A DNA stretch of 64,000 nucleotides. Origin: JBHHZJ01 sp046758005. Lineage in GTDB: Bacteria; Pseudomonadota; Alphaproteobacteria; Kiloniellales; J153. Below, piece by piece: positions 24,512-34,427 of this stretch (position 1 is its first letter; each line of letters starts with the position of its first letter). The stretch spans positions 46,626 through 110,625 of the forward strand of contig JBHHZJ010000001.1 of NCBI GenBank assembly GCA_046758005.1. The letters are read 5' to 3'. A program made the translations under genes and the position numbers. The notes under the pieces were generated by a model. The model worked only from the letters and a program-made list of their open reading frames with translations. It ran no database searches and was not told where the DNA came from.

Positions 24512-26413
24512 ATGCTGCAGATCAAGGACATCGTCTACCGCGCCGGGGGCCGGACCCTGTTCGACGGCGCCACCGTGAGCGTGGCCAGAGGCGAGCGCGT
24601 CGGCGTGGTCGGGCGCAACGGCAGCGGCAAGACCACGCTGCTTGGCCTGATCTCCGGGGCGCTGGCGCTCGACGGCGGGACGATCCGATTACCGCGCGGC
24701 GTGCGCATCGGAAAAGTGGCCCAGGATGCGCCCTCGGGGCCCGAAAACGTGATCGACACGGTGCTGGCTGCGGACCGGGAGCGCACGGCCCTGCTCGCCG
24801 AGGCGGCGCAGGGTCCCGACTCCGCGCGCCTTGCCGAGATCCACGAGCGCCTGGCCGCCATCGGCGCCGACAGCGCTCCGGCCCGGGCGGCACGCATCCT
24901 GGCCGGGCTCGGCTTCGACGAGGCGGCGCAGCAACGCCCGTGCGCGGAGCTTTCGGGCGGCCGGCGCATGCGCGTCTCGCTGGCCGCGCTGCTGTTTTCC
25001 GAGCCCGAACTCTTGCTGCTCGACGAGCCGACCAACCACCTGGACCTCGAAGCCACGCTGTGGCTCGAGGGCTACCTCAAGGGCTATCCCGGCACGTTGC
25101 TCCTGGTCTCGCACGACCGGGACCTGCTCAACCGCGTCGCGCGCAAGATCGTCCATCTCGAGGCCAGCAAGCTGGTCCTCTACACCGGCAACTACGACCG
25201 CTTCGCGCGCACGCGGCGCGAACGGCTCGAGCGCAGGGCGGCCATGCGCACCCGGCAATTGGCCGAGCGCCGCCGCATTCAGGCCTTCATCGACCGCTTC
25301 CGGGCCAAGGCGACCAAGGCGCGCCAAGCGCAGTCGCGCCTCAAGGCCCTGGGCCGAATGGGTGCGCTCGCCGCGGCGGTCGAGGAGCGCGCGGTCCGGT
25401 TCGAATTCCCGGCGCCGGCCCCGCTCGCCCCGCCGCTGCTCGCGCTGGAGGGGGCGAGCGCCGGCTACGCGCTCGGCGTCCCGGTGCTGCGCGGCCTCGA
25501 CCTGCGCCTCGACATGGACGACCGTGTCGCGCTGCTGGGCGCCAACGGCAACGGCAAGTCCACGTTCGTGAAGCTCCTGGCCGGCCGGCTGGAGCCGCGC
25601 GGCGGCCGGATGGTCAAGTCGGCCAAGCTCAAGGTCGGCTACTTCGCCCAGGACCAGGCCGAGGAGCTCGACCTCCAGGCGAACCCGCTCCAGCTCATGG
25701 AGCGCGCCCTGCCGGCGGAGCCGGAGCCCCGCCTGCGCGCCCATCTCGCCCGCTTCGGTTTCGGCGAGGCGCACGTTAGGCTGCGCGTGGGCGACCTGTC
25801 TGGCGGCGAGAAGGCGCGTCTGCTGTTCGCCCTGATGACCCGCGGGGCACCGCAGCTCCTGCTCCTCGACGAGCCGACCAACCACCTCGACGTGGACGCG
25901 CGCGAGGCGCTTATCCAGGCGCTCAACGCCTTCGAGGGCGCCGTCGTCCTGGTCACGCACGACCCGCACGTGATCGCGCTCACCGCGGAGCGCCTGTGGC
26001 TGGTCGCCGACGGTACCGTGCGCCCGTTCGACGGCGACCTCGAGGATTACCGCCGACTCGTGCAGGAGCGGGGCCGGAGCGAGCGGCGCAAGGCCTCCGC
26101 CGCCCCGATCGGGGCTGCGCGTCCCAATAAACGGGACCGCCGCCGGGCCGAGGCCGCGGCCCGCGCCGCCGTGGCGCACTTGCGCGAGGCTGCCCGCCGG
26201 GCGGAAGCGAGGATCGAGGCGCTGGCCCGGGAAAAGGCGTCGCTGGAGGCGCGTCTGGCCGACCCCCAGGTCTACGGCGGCCCGAGCGCCGAGCTGCAGG
26301 CCCTTCAGGTGCGCTTCGCCGAGGTCCAGCGGGCCCTGGCCGAAGCCGAGCAGGCTTGGCTGGAGGCGCAGGCGGCGGCGGAGGAGGAAACGGCGGCCGC
26401 GAACCAAGGGTAG
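24512..26413 (+). CDS. ABC-F family ATPase (Uup/YheS-like)
   Basis: 633 residues with two ABC cassettes and no membrane domain. Cassette 1: Walker A GRNGSGKTT (34-42), signature LSGGRRMRVSLA, Walker B LLLLDEPTNHLDLEAT. Cassette 2: GANGNGKSTF near 348, LSGGEKARLLFA, LLLLDEPTNHLDVDAR. The linker between them is Arg/Lys-rich (RRERLERRAAMRTRQL), as in ABC-F factors that bind the ribosomal E site. A C-terminal coiled coil with LREAARRAEARIEALAREK resembles the Uup DNA/RNA-binding tail. The role is probably ribosome quality control or DNA repair; resistance is less likely given this architecture. It sits alone between divergent ndk and the EamA gene. Confidence 0.92.
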   Translation: MLQIKDIVYRAGGRTLFDGATVSVARGERVGVVGRNGSGKTTLLGLISGALALDGGTIRLPRGVRIGKVAQDAPSGPENVIDTVLAADRERTALLAEAAQGPDSARLAEIHERLAAIGADSAPARAARILAGLGFDEAAQQRPCAELSGGRRMRVSLAALLFSEPELLLLDEPTNHLDLEATLWLEGYLKGYPGTLLLVSHDRDLLNRVARKIVHLEASKLVLYTGNYDRFARTRRERLERRAAMRTRQLAERRRIQAFIDRFRAKATKARQAQSRLKALGRMGALAAAVEERAVRFEFPAPAPLAPPLLALEGASAGYALGVPVLRGLDLRLDMDDRVALLGANGNGKSTFVKLLAGRLEPRGGRMVKSAKLKVGYFAQDQAEELDLQANPLQLMERALPAEPEPRLRAHLARFGFGEAHVRLRVGDLSGGEKARLLFALMTRGAPQLLLLDEPTNHLDVDAREALIQALNAFEGAVVLVTHDPHVIALTAERLWLVADGTVRPFDGDLEDYRRLVQERGRSERRKASAAPIGAARPNKRDRRRAEAAARAAVAHLREAARRAEARIEALAREKASLEARLADPQVYGGPSAELQALQVRFAEVQRALAEAEQAWLEAQAAAEEETAAANQG

Positions 26414-26551
26414 GGTCCGCTCGGGCGTCCACGCACGGCCGCGGCCGGGGCGGGAGCGATGCGGTCCGCGCCATGCTGCCCGGCGGAATTCGCGCATCCC
26501 GGCCCGGCCCGGCCGGCCTAGATTGTGCGTGGCCGACCGAGGGGAAGCCCC

Positions 26552-27514
26552 GTGAACACGCCTGCAAGCGACGCGCCGGTGGCGGCCCTGCCCGCGGCCG
26601 AGGCGATCCGATCGGACCGCGCCGCGGAGACGGGGCGCGGGATCGCGCTCATGGTGCTCGCCGTGGGCCTGTTCGCCATCATGGACGCGCTGGTCAAGTG
26701 GCTCGGCCCAACCTACCCGACCCTGCAGCTCGTCTTCTTCCGCAACCTGTTCGCGTTCGTTCCGCTGGCGGTTTACATGCTGCGCGCGGGGTCGCTCACC
26801 GGGCTCAGGACCCGGCGGCCGTTCGCCCACGCCGTGCGCGCGCTGGTCGGCCTCGCGTCTCTCAGCTGCCTGTTCTATGCCTTCGCGCACATGCCGCTTG
26901 CCGACGTGGTGGCGATCAGCTTCGCCGCACCGCTGTTCGTGACCGCGCTCGCGGTGCCGCTTCTCGGCGAGGTGGTCGGCAGGCGGCGCTGGACCGCGGT
27001 GCTGGTCGGCTTCCTCGGCGTCCTGATCATGATCCGGCCCGACGCCGGCGTGCTCGAACCGGTCGCGATCGTCGCGCTGGCGGGCACCGTGGGTTACGCG
27101 CTGGTGATGATCTTCGTGCGCAAGCTGAGCCGCACCGAATCGAGCGCGGCGATCGTGTTCTACTACTCCTTGTCCTCGACCTTGATCGCGGGCGCCTTCA
27201 TGCCGTTCCAGTGGGTGACCCCGAACGCGGAGGACCTCGTGCTCCTGATCGCGGTCGGCCTTGTCGGCGGGCTGGCGCAGATCACCGTGACCAACGCCTT
27301 CCGCCTGGCCGACGTCTCGGTCGTCGCGCCGTTCGACTACACGGCGATGATCTGGGCGGCGCTCCTGGGATTCTTCGTCTGGGGCGACATGCCCGAACTG
27401 AACATCTGGATCGGCGTGGCCGTCGTCGTGGCCAGCGGGGTCTACATCGCCCGCCGGGAGACGCGCCTCGGCCTGCCCCGCGGCATCGCCCGCCGCCTCC
27501 ACGCGCGGCGGTGA
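26552..27514 (+). CDS. EamA-family (drug/metabolite) transporter
   Basis: 320 residues with ten membrane segments in two EamA repeats, separated near residue 155. Repeat 1 opens GIALMVLAVGLFAIMDALVKWL; repeat 2 includes FYYSLSSTLIAGAFMPFQWV. The GTG at 26552 is favoured by a GGGG stretch seven bases upstream; a GTG 27 bases earlier lacks one. Family members export amino acids or metabolites, sometimes S-adenosylmethionine or riboflavin, but the substrate cannot be inferred here. It converges with holC. Confidence 0.9.
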   Translation: MNTPASDAPVAALPAAEAIRSDRAAETGRGIALMVLAVGLFAIMDALVKWLGPTYPTLQLVFFRNLFAFVPLAVYMLRAGSLTGLRTRRPFAHAVRALVGLASLSCLFYAFAHMPLADVVAISFAAPLFVTALAVPLLGEVVGRRRWTAVLVGFLGVLIMIRPDAGVLEPVAIVALAGTVGYALVMIFVRKLSRTESSAAIVFYYSLSSTLIAGAFMPFQWVTPNAEDLVLLIAVGLVGGLAQITVTNAFRLADVSVVAPFDYTAMIWAALLGFFVWGDMPELNIWIGVAVVVASGVYIARRETRLGLPRGIARRLHARR

Positions 27515-27543
27515 GCGGCCCGACCGGCTTCCGGGAGGCCGCC

Positions 27544-27993
27544 TCAGCCGTTCTGCGCCCAGCGACCGGCTTCGTCCTGCTGCCAGTAGCTGACCTCGTG
27601 GCCGGCTTCCTTGAAGGCGCTCCATTGCGCGCGCGCGGCGGCCACCGCGTCCGGGTCGTTGCCGTCGAACAGCACCGCGCAGCGCACGTAGTCGCCGATG
27701 CGCGCGGACGCGGCGGCGTCGGTCAGGAACAGCACCTCGGCGCCGTTCGGCCGCTCGTCCCGGTCGGTCAGCCAGATGGGCTGATGCTCGCCGTGGCCGT
27801 CCTCGGCCGAGCCGTGCGGCAGGAACGAGCGGTCGTTGTATGTCCACAGCAAGGCGTTGAGCGCCTCGACGCGCTCCTTCGACCCGGCCAGCACCACCGC
27901 GCGCTGGCCGCGCTCCAGCGTCTTCTCCAGCATCTGCGGCAGCGCGCGCTCCAGCGTGGTGCGGGTCAGGTGATAGAAGCGCACTTCGGTCAT
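27544..27993 (-). CDS. holC: DNA polymerase III chi subunit
   Basis: 149 residues. Chi links the clamp loader to single-strand binding protein at the fork. The family opening MTEVRFYHLTRTTLERALP, the VLAGSKERVEALNALLWTY block and DRSFLPHGSAED plus QPIWLTD fit HolC throughout. It follows pepA in the same direction with a 51-base gap, the usual alphaproteobacterial pairing next to the lpt operon. Confidence 0.93.
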   Translation of the reverse strand: MTEVRFYHLTRTTLERALPQMLEKTLERGQRAVVLAGSKERVEALNALLWTYNDRSFLPHGSAEDGHGEHQPIWLTDRDERPNGAEVLFLTDAAASARIGDYVRCAVLFDGNDPDAVAAARAQWSAFKEAGHEVSYWQQDEAGRWAQNG

Positions 27994-28044
27994 GTTCGGT
28001 TGACGGACGTCAGATGACGGTTGTCGGCTTACAGATGTGAGGTA

Positions 28045-29556
28045 TCAGCCCTCGTAGTTGTCCGCGACCCAGCGGTCGAGCAGGCGCACGCCGAAGCCGG
28101 TGCCGCCTTTCGCCGCGACCGGCTTGTCCTTGGACCCCCAGGTCACGCCCGCGATGTCCAGGTGCGCCCACGGCGTGCCCTTCTTGATGAAGCGCTGCAG
28201 GAACTGCGCCGCGGTGATCGACCCGGCGGAGCGGTTGCCCACGTTCTTCATGTCCGCGGCGTCGCTGTCGACGGCCTTGTCGTAGGCCTCGCCGAGCGGC
28301 ATGCGCCACAGCGGCTCGCCGACGCTCTTACCCGCGGCCACAAGCTGCTCGGCCAGCTTGTCGTCGTTGCTGAACAAGCCGGCGTGCTCGTGGCCGAGCG
28401 CGACGATGATGGCCCCGGTCAGGGTGGCCAGGTCGATGACCGCCCGCGGCTTGAACTTCTCCTGCGCGTACCACAGCGCATCCGCCAGGACCAGCCGGCC
28501 CTCGGCGTCGGTGTTGATCACCTCGATGGTCTGGCCGGACATGGAGGTCACGATGTCGCCGGGGCGCTGCGCAGTGGCCGAGGGCATGTTTTCGACCAAG
28601 CCGCACACGCCGAGCGCATCGACCTTGGCCTTGCGGCCCGCGAGCGCGCGCATCAGCCCGATCACCACACCGGCGCCCCCCATGTCCCACTTCATGTCCT
28701 CCATCTTTGCCGCCGGCTTGATCGAGATGCCGCCGGTGTCGAACGTGACGCCCTTGCCGACGAAGGCGACCGGCCCGGCGCCCTTCTTGCGGCGGGCACC
28801 GTTCCAGCGCATGACCAGCAGTTGCGGCTCCCGGGCCGAGCCCTGTCCGACGCCCAGCAGCGCCCCCATGCCCAACCGGCGCATCTCCCGCTCGCCCAGG
28901 ACCTCGACCGCGACGCCGAGTTTCTGCAACTTCTTGGCTTCCGCGGCCAAGCTTCTGGGATATATGACGTTGGCTGGCTCCGACACGAGGTCGCGCGTGA
29001 AGAACACACCGGCGGCGACCTTCTGCAAGTCGGCGAACGCCCGTTTCGCCGCGGCCGGATTTTCGACCATGATCGTCACCGCCTTGAGGCTGGGCTTGTC
29101 CTCCGGCTTTTCCTTGGTCTTGTACTTGTCAAACCGGTAGGAGCGGAGCAGCGCGCCGAGCCCGTAGCGGGCCGCCCGGTCGGGCGGGCTCTGCGCGAAC
29201 TCCTTGATCCCATCCACCATGATGGCGACTTCCTGCTCGCCGGTGCCGCTCAGGTGGGCGACCACCGCGCCGCCGAGGTGCTCGAGATCGACGTCCTTGA
29301 GTTCGCCGGGCTTGCCGAGGCCGACCAGCAGCACGCGGCTGTTGCCGAGCCCAGCCGGCGCCAGGATGTCGAGCACCTGTCCCTTCTTGCCCTTGAAGCG
29401 GCTCTGCTTCATGGCGCGGGCGAGCGCGCCGCCGGTGGCCTTGTCGAGCCGGGCGGCGGTGGGCGAGAACTTGCCGCCCTCCATCGCGCCGGTGGCGATT
29501 GCGCCCACCTTGGGCAGGCTGGGGGCGGCGAAGTCGATCTTGATCTTCATGGACAT
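28045..29556 (-). CDS. pepA: Leucyl aminopeptidase (M17)
   Basis: 503 residues, a hexameric two-metal cytosolic aminopeptidase that removes N-terminal residues from peptides; in some bacteria it also binds DNA at cer/xer sites and carAB. The catalytic domain is intact: VGKGVTFDTGGISIKPAAKM with the metal and Lys ligands, DMGGAGVV, and the diagnostic NTDAEGRLVLADAL. The N-terminal domain (1-170) is the variable M17 macro-like fold. The ATG at 29556 precedes a second ATG two codons in. It is first in the pepA-holC pair and diverges from lptF. Confidence 0.96.
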   Translation of the reverse strand: MSMKIKIDFAAPSLPKVGAIATGAMEGGKFSPTAARLDKATGGALARAMKQSRFKGKKGQVLDILAPAGLGNSRVLLVGLGKPGELKDVDLEHLGGAVVAHLSGTGEQEVAIMVDGIKEFAQSPPDRAARYGLGALLRSYRFDKYKTKEKPEDKPSLKAVTIMVENPAAAKRAFADLQKVAAGVFFTRDLVSEPANVIYPRSLAAEAKKLQKLGVAVEVLGEREMRRLGMGALLGVGQGSAREPQLLVMRWNGARRKKGAGPVAFVGKGVTFDTGGISIKPAAKMEDMKWDMGGAGVVIGLMRALAGRKAKVDALGVCGLVENMPSATAQRPGDIVTSMSGQTIEVINTDAEGRLVLADALWYAQEKFKPRAVIDLATLTGAIIVALGHEHAGLFSNDDKLAEQLVAAGKSVGEPLWRMPLGEAYDKAVDSDAADMKNVGNRSAGSITAAQFLQRFIKKGTPWAHLDIAGVTWGSKDKPVAAKGGTGFGVRLLDRWVADNYEG

Positions 29557-29777
29557 CCCCTCGGCACTGTCTCACAAACCGGGAAACGCGCGCCGTGGCT
29601 GACGCCCGCGGCGGCGGCGAAACGCGATCGTGCGCGTACTGCGATATCTGCACGCCCACGGGGCTGTCAACTTCTTGTCGCACGAAGGAACGCACCGCCG
29701 CCGCGCACGGACCCCCGCGCGCGGACGCCGCGATGTGGCTTCCCCTTTGCCCGCCGCGCGTCTATCGTTAGGGCCGA

Positions 29778-30902
29778 ATGCAGGGGATTAATCGTTACAT
29801 ATTCAACCAGCTTCTCGCCGCCACGGTCGCGATCACCGTGGGCCTGACGTTCGCCGTTTGGCTCACCCAATCGCTGCGGCTGTTCGATTTCATCGTGAAC
29901 CGCGGACTTCCCGCCTCGACGTTCTTCTCCTTCGTCGCCCTGCTTCTGCCCTCGTTCGTAGGCATCGTGTTGCCGATCGCAACCTTCTGCGCCGTGCTGT
30001 TCGTGTATCACAAGCTGATCATGGACAGCGAGCTCGTGGTGCTGCGCGCAGCGGGGCTGTCGCAGCTCCAGCTCGGCCGCCCGGCCTTTCGGCTGGCCCT
30101 GGTCGCCACCCTCGTTGTGTACAGCATTTCGCTATACTTTCTTCCGGCCTCCTACCGGGCGTTCAAGGACCTGCAGTACCGCCTGCGCGACGACTTCTCC
30201 ACCGTCCTGCTGCAGGAAGGCGCATTCAATACCGTGACCGACGGGATCACGGTGTACGTGCGCGACCGCACGCCAAAGGGCGAGCTGCTCGGGATCCTGG
30301 TGCACGATACCCGGGACCCGGAGAAGCCCGTGACGATGATGGCCGAACGCGGCGCCCTCGTGCAAAGCGAGACGGGGCCGCGGGTGGTGATGGTCAACGG
30401 CAACCGGCAGCAGCGCGAGGACGACAGCGGACGGGTCTCGCTGCTCTACTTCGACCGGTATACGGTGGAGCTGGCGCGCCTGCAGGAGACCGTGCACACG
30501 CGCTGGCGGGAACCCAAGGAACGCTACTTGGGCGAGCTGTTCAATCCGACCCAACATCCGAGCGACCAGTACTACCGCAAGGAGCTCGTGGCCGAAGGTC
30601 ATCAGCGCCTGATCATGCCCTTGTATACGGTGGCATTCGTCCTGATCGGCCTGGCGGCGCTCCTGTCCGGCGAATTCAACCGGCGCGGCCAAACGCGCCG
30701 TGTGCTGCTGGCCATCTTCATCGTGGCGTTGCTCGAGGCGCAGTCGCTCACTCTGCACGACTTGGCCGTCGGCTCGACAGAGGCGATACCGGCTATGTAC
30801 GCGGGCGTGGGCCTGCCGATCCTGGGCGGCTTGGCCGTGCTGCTGCGAAGGCCGCGGCGGCGCGCCGCCCGGGGCGACACCGCACAGGCTGCGGTCCAAT
30901 GA
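29778..30902 (+). CDS. lptF: LPS export permease LptF
   Basis: 374 residues. With LptG and the LptB ATPase it pulls lipopolysaccharide out of the inner membrane. Topology: three segments in the first 125 residues (ATVAITVGLTFAVWL, FFSFVALLLPSFVGIVLP, ALVATLVVYSISLYFL), a periplasmic beta-jellyroll at about 130-265, then three more to the end. The family hallmark DSELVVLRAAGLS is present near residue 85. It starts an operon: its TGA overlaps the lptG ATG. AGGG sits a few bases before the ATG. Confidence 0.94.
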   Translation: MQGINRYIFNQLLAATVAITVGLTFAVWLTQSLRLFDFIVNRGLPASTFFSFVALLLPSFVGIVLPIATFCAVLFVYHKLIMDSELVVLRAAGLSQLQLGRPAFRLALVATLVVYSISLYFLPASYRAFKDLQYRLRDDFSTVLLQEGAFNTVTDGITVYVRDRTPKGELLGILVHDTRDPEKPVTMMAERGALVQSETGPRVVMVNGNRQQREDDSGRVSLLYFDRYTVELARLQETVHTRWREPKERYLGELFNPTQHPSDQYYRKELVAEGHQRLIMPLYTVAFVLIGLAALLSGEFNRRGQTRRVLLAIFIVALLEAQSLTLHDLAVGSTEAIPAMYAGVGLPILGGLAVLLRRPRRRAARGDTAQAAVQ

Positions 30903-32026
30903 CGCGCGTCCTCGACGCCCCCGGCATGCGGCGCTTGCGCCTGTCGGCGACCCTGTCGGGCTACACCGCGCGCCAGTACGCCTTCTGGTTCGTGAGCTTC
31001 CTCCTCGCCCTGACCGGAGTGATCCTCCTGGTCAGCACGGTCGATCTGCTTGACCGCCTGGCCACGAAGAACGCGTCGCTCGCCGTCGTAATTCACATGG
31101 TCCTGCTCAAGCTCCCGTACCTCAGCCAGGAGGTCATGCCGTTCACCATCCTGCTCGCCGGGTTGACGTGCTTCTGGCGGCTGACGCGCTCGCACGAGCT
31201 GGTGATCACGCGCGCGGCGGGCATCTCGATCTGGCAGCTCCTGCTGCCGCCCCTGGCGGTGGCGCTGCTGGTCGGGGCGCTCACCGTGGGCGCGTTCAAT
31301 CCGGTGGCCTCGGTCCTGCTCGGCCGGTTCGAGCAGCTCGAGGCCAAGTACATCCGCAATCAGACGAGCACTCTGGCGATCTCGAGCAGCGGGCTGTGGC
31401 TGCGGCAGGCCGACCCGGACGGCCAGTCGGTCATCCATGCCCAGCGGGTGACCAACGATCCGATGGTGCTGCATTCCGTCATCGTGTTCCGGTTCGCCGA
31501 CCAGGACCGATTCCTGGAGCGCGTCGATGCCAAGCGCGCCGAGCTGGCGGCCGACCGCTGGCTGCTCTACGAGGCCTGGCAATCCAAGCCCGGCGCGCCG
31601 CCCCGTTATCATCCGGAAATGGAAATCCCGACCGGGCTGACCCGCGAGAAGATCCTGAACAGCTTCGCGCCGCCCGAGACCATTTCGTTCTGGAGCCTGC
31701 CCGGTTTCATCAACCTGCTGGAGAAGGCCGGGTTTTCGGCGGTGCGCCACAGGCTCCAGCTGCACCGCCTGCTGGCGACGCCGATCCTGTTCGCCGCCAT
31801 GGTGCTTCTGGCGGCCACGTTTTCCCTGCGGCCGCAGCGACGCGGCCGGGTCGGCCTGATCATCCTCGGGGGCGTGCTGACCGGGTTCCTGGTCTATTTC
31901 CTGTCCAATTTCGTGTTCGCCTTAGGCCTGTCGACCAAAATTCCGGTCGTTCTCGCCGCCTGGACGCCGGCTGGCGTCAGCCTCATGCTCGGCATCGCCA
32001 CGCTGCTCCATCTCGAAGATGGTTAG
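30899..32026 (+). CDS. lptG: LPS export permease LptG
   Basis: 375 residues, partner of LptF with the same six-segment and jellyroll plan. TARQYAFWFVSFLLALTGVI is the first helix. SHELVITRAAGISIWQLLLP is the coupling and lateral-gate block. FSLRPQRRGRVGLIILGGV sits at helix 5. It is translationally coupled to lptF (ATGA) and followed after 8 bases by lptD. Confidence 0.94.
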   Translation: MTRVLDAPGMRRLRLSATLSGYTARQYAFWFVSFLLALTGVILLVSTVDLLDRLATKNASLAVVIHMVLLKLPYLSQEVMPFTILLAGLTCFWRLTRSHELVITRAAGISIWQLLLPPLAVALLVGALTVGAFNPVASVLLGRFEQLEAKYIRNQTSTLAISSSGLWLRQADPDGQSVIHAQRVTNDPMVLHSVIVFRFADQDRFLERVDAKRAELAADRWLLYEAWQSKPGAPPRYHPEMEIPTGLTREKILNSFAPPETISFWSLPGFINLLEKAGFSAVRHRLQLHRLLATPILFAAMVLLAATFSLRPQRRGRVGLIILGGVLTGFLVYFLSNFVFALGLSTKIPVVLAAWTPAGVSLMLGIATLLHLEDG

Positions 32027-32034
32027 ACGCGGCC

Positions 32035-34239
32035 ATGCTGGGGGGAATCAAGACGGCCGTCGGGGCCCTCGCTGGAGCGCTGCTGCTCCTGGGGGCGCTC
32101 GCTTGGCCGGTCGCCGCCCAGGGCTTGATCAGCGACGTTCCGGCGCTGATTAGCGCCGATCGGATCACCTACGACGAGAACCTGGGCGTGGTGACCGCCT
32201 CGGGCAACGTCGAGATTTCGCAGGACGGCCGGGTGCTGCTCGCCGACACCGTCTCGTACAACGTGCGCAACGACGTGGTCAGCGCGTCCGGCAACGTCTC
32301 GCTCTTGGAGCCGACCGGCGAGGTGATCTTCGCCGACTTCGTCGAACTGACGCAGAGCCTGCGCGAGGGCTTCATTCGCGACATTCGGATTCTGCTCACT
32401 GACCGAAGCCGGCTGGCCGCCGCCAGCGCGCTGCGCACCGGCGGCAACAGGACGGTCTTCCGCAAGGCCGTGTTCAGCCCGTGCGAGCTGTGCCGGGAGG
32501 ATCCCACGCGGGCGCCGCTTTGGCAGCTCAAGGCGATCGAAGTCGAGCACGACCAGGAGGACAAGGTCATCCGTTACCGGGACGCCTGGATGGAGATCTT
32601 CGGGGTACCCGTGTTCTACACCCCGTATTTCGAACACCCGGACCCGACGGTCGAGCGCAAGACCGGTTTCCTCGCCCCGACCATCGGCAGTTCGGAGGTG
32701 CTCGGCGCCACCTACCAGCAACCGTTCTACTGGGCGATCGGCCCCAACCGGGACGCCACGATCGCGCCCATCATCACGACCAAGCAGAGCATCGCCGTGG
32801 CCGGCGAATACCGTGAACTTTACCCCTACGGCACGGTCACCTTGCGCGGCAGCGGCACCGTCGCCGACCGCGAGGAGACGGACGGCACAATCGAGGAAGA
32901 CCGCTTTCGCGGACACATCGACGGCACCGGCCGCTTCGAGATCAACCAGACCTGGCGCTCGGGCGTCGACGTCCAGCGCGCGACCGATGATACCTACCTG
33001 CGAATCTACAACTTTTCCACGGCCCGGACGTTGACCAGCCGGGCTTTCGTGGAGGGGTTCAACGGGCGCAACTACCTGGCCGCCAACGGGTATCTGTTCC
33101 AGGGACTGCGCGCCACCGACCGCCAGTCGGAATCGCCCATCGTCCTGCCGCTGGTCGACTACAACTACGTCGGCGAGCCGGGCGTGGCCGGCGGCCACAA
33201 CACCCTGGACGCGAACCTGATGGCGCTGACGCGCCGCGACGGGCGCGACAGCCGCCGGCTGTCGGCCTCCGTGGGCTGGGAGTTGCCCTATACGGGGCCG
33301 GCGGGGGACGTCTACACCGTCACGGCCCGCGTGCAGGGCGACGGCTACTGGGTGAACGACGTCGATCCGGAGAGCGACGAGGTCAATCCGACGGGTCCGA
33401 GAGTCGACGACCTCACCGGGCGAATCCTTCCCCAACTCGCGGTCAAATGGCGCTATCCCTGGGTGCGCCACGACGGCAGCATCAATCAGGTCGTCGAGCC
33501 CATGGCTCAGGCGGTGGCCGCCCCCGGCGGCGCCAACCCGGACGAGATCCCGAACGAGGACAGTCTCGACTTCGAGTTCGACGACACGAACCTCTTCAGC
33601 CTGAACCGCTTCCCCGGTTTGGACCGCGTCGATTCCGGATCGCGTTTCGATTATGGCATCCAGTGGACGCTCACGGGCGAGGGCGTGGGATACACGAGCG
33701 CATTCATCGGCCAGAGCTTCCGGGTGCGGGAGGCGGACGTGTTCCCGGACAACTCGGGCGTGGAGGACAACTTTTCCGACATCGTCGGCCGCGTGCAGGT
33801 CAAGCCGACCCACGAACTCGATCTGCTATACCGGTTCCGCTTTGACAAGGACGACCTCGAGGCGCGGCGCAGCGAGGTCGACGTCCGCGTCGGTCCCCCG
33901 GCGCTTAACCTGGATCTGGGCTACATCTTCATCGATTCCGAACTCGGCCAGGACGAGTTCGGCGAGCGTGAGGAGCTAAACTGGACCTTGAGCTCGAAAC
34001 TGAGCCGGTACTGGTCCGCCTTCGGGGGGCAGCGCATCGACCTCACCAAGAGCGAGACCCGGCAGGCCCGCGTCGGATTGACCTACCAGGACGAATGCTT
34101 CCTGATCCAGGCCGTGGCGGAACGAAATTTCTTCTCGGACCGGGAGATCGAACCCGAGAATTCCTTCTTCGTCAGCATCGTGTTCAAGCACTTGGGCGGC
34201 GTCTCTACCGCCGATACTCCAAATTTGTTCCAGCAGTAG
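32035..34239 (+). CDS. lptD: LPS-assembly outer-membrane protein LptD
   Basis: 734 residues. The signal peptide (GALAGALLLLGALAWPVAAQG) is followed by an LptA-like jellyroll (about 40-150: ADRITYDENLGVVTASGNVE, then SYNVRNDVVSASGNVSL). The C-terminal beta-barrel contains the conserved FGVPVFYTPYFEHPDPTVER at its first strands. It inserts LPS in the outer leaflet together with LptE. Cysteines are SPCELC early and DECF late, so an inter-domain disulfide like that of E. coli is possible. The protein ends in a Phe-Gln-Gln-type barrel terminus. In many alphaproteobacteria surA, pdxA and rsmA follow; here they do not. Confidence 0.94.
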   Translation: MLGGIKTAVGALAGALLLLGALAWPVAAQGLISDVPALISADRITYDENLGVVTASGNVEISQDGRVLLADTVSYNVRNDVVSASGNVSLLEPTGEVIFADFVELTQSLREGFIRDIRILLTDRSRLAAASALRTGGNRTVFRKAVFSPCELCREDPTRAPLWQLKAIEVEHDQEDKVIRYRDAWMEIFGVPVFYTPYFEHPDPTVERKTGFLAPTIGSSEVLGATYQQPFYWAIGPNRDATIAPIITTKQSIAVAGEYRELYPYGTVTLRGSGTVADREETDGTIEEDRFRGHIDGTGRFEINQTWRSGVDVQRATDDTYLRIYNFSTARTLTSRAFVEGFNGRNYLAANGYLFQGLRATDRQSESPIVLPLVDYNYVGEPGVAGGHNTLDANLMALTRRDGRDSRRLSASVGWELPYTGPAGDVYTVTARVQGDGYWVNDVDPESDEVNPTGPRVDDLTGRILPQLAVKWRYPWVRHDGSINQVVEPMAQAVAAPGGANPDEIPNEDSLDFEFDDTNLFSLNRFPGLDRVDSGSRFDYGIQWTLTGEGVGYTSAFIGQSFRVREADVFPDNSGVEDNFSDIVGRVQVKPTHELDLLYRFRFDKDDLEARRSEVDVRVGPPALNLDLGYIFIDSELGQDEFGEREELNWTLSSKLSRYWSAFGGQRIDLTKSETRQARVGLTYQDECFLIQAVAERNFFSDREIEPENSFFVSIVFKHLGGVSTADTPNLFQQ

Positions 34240-34427
34240 GGCCGCCATCCGGGGGGCCGGCCCGCGTTGCACGGCATCGAGGCCAGGGTCGAATGCGGCG
34301 CCAACACGACGACGGCACGGCGCGAGCGCATCTTTTCGGCCGCCCTCGCGGCCGAACGCTTGCCGTTTGCCCGCTTTCATGTAGCCTAGCGGGAACGGTC
34401 GGGGCCTGTTTTCGGGGGGAAGTCGCC

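Noticed and set aside
24689..27847. 1052-codon open frame opposite the ABC-F and EamA genes
   Set aside because: It spans two well-supported genes on the other strand and reads as Arg/Gly/His-rich filler without domains.
27994..28044. Repeat-like TGACGG/TCAGATG units between holC and pepA
   Set aside because: The units are too degenerate to define arms or a period.
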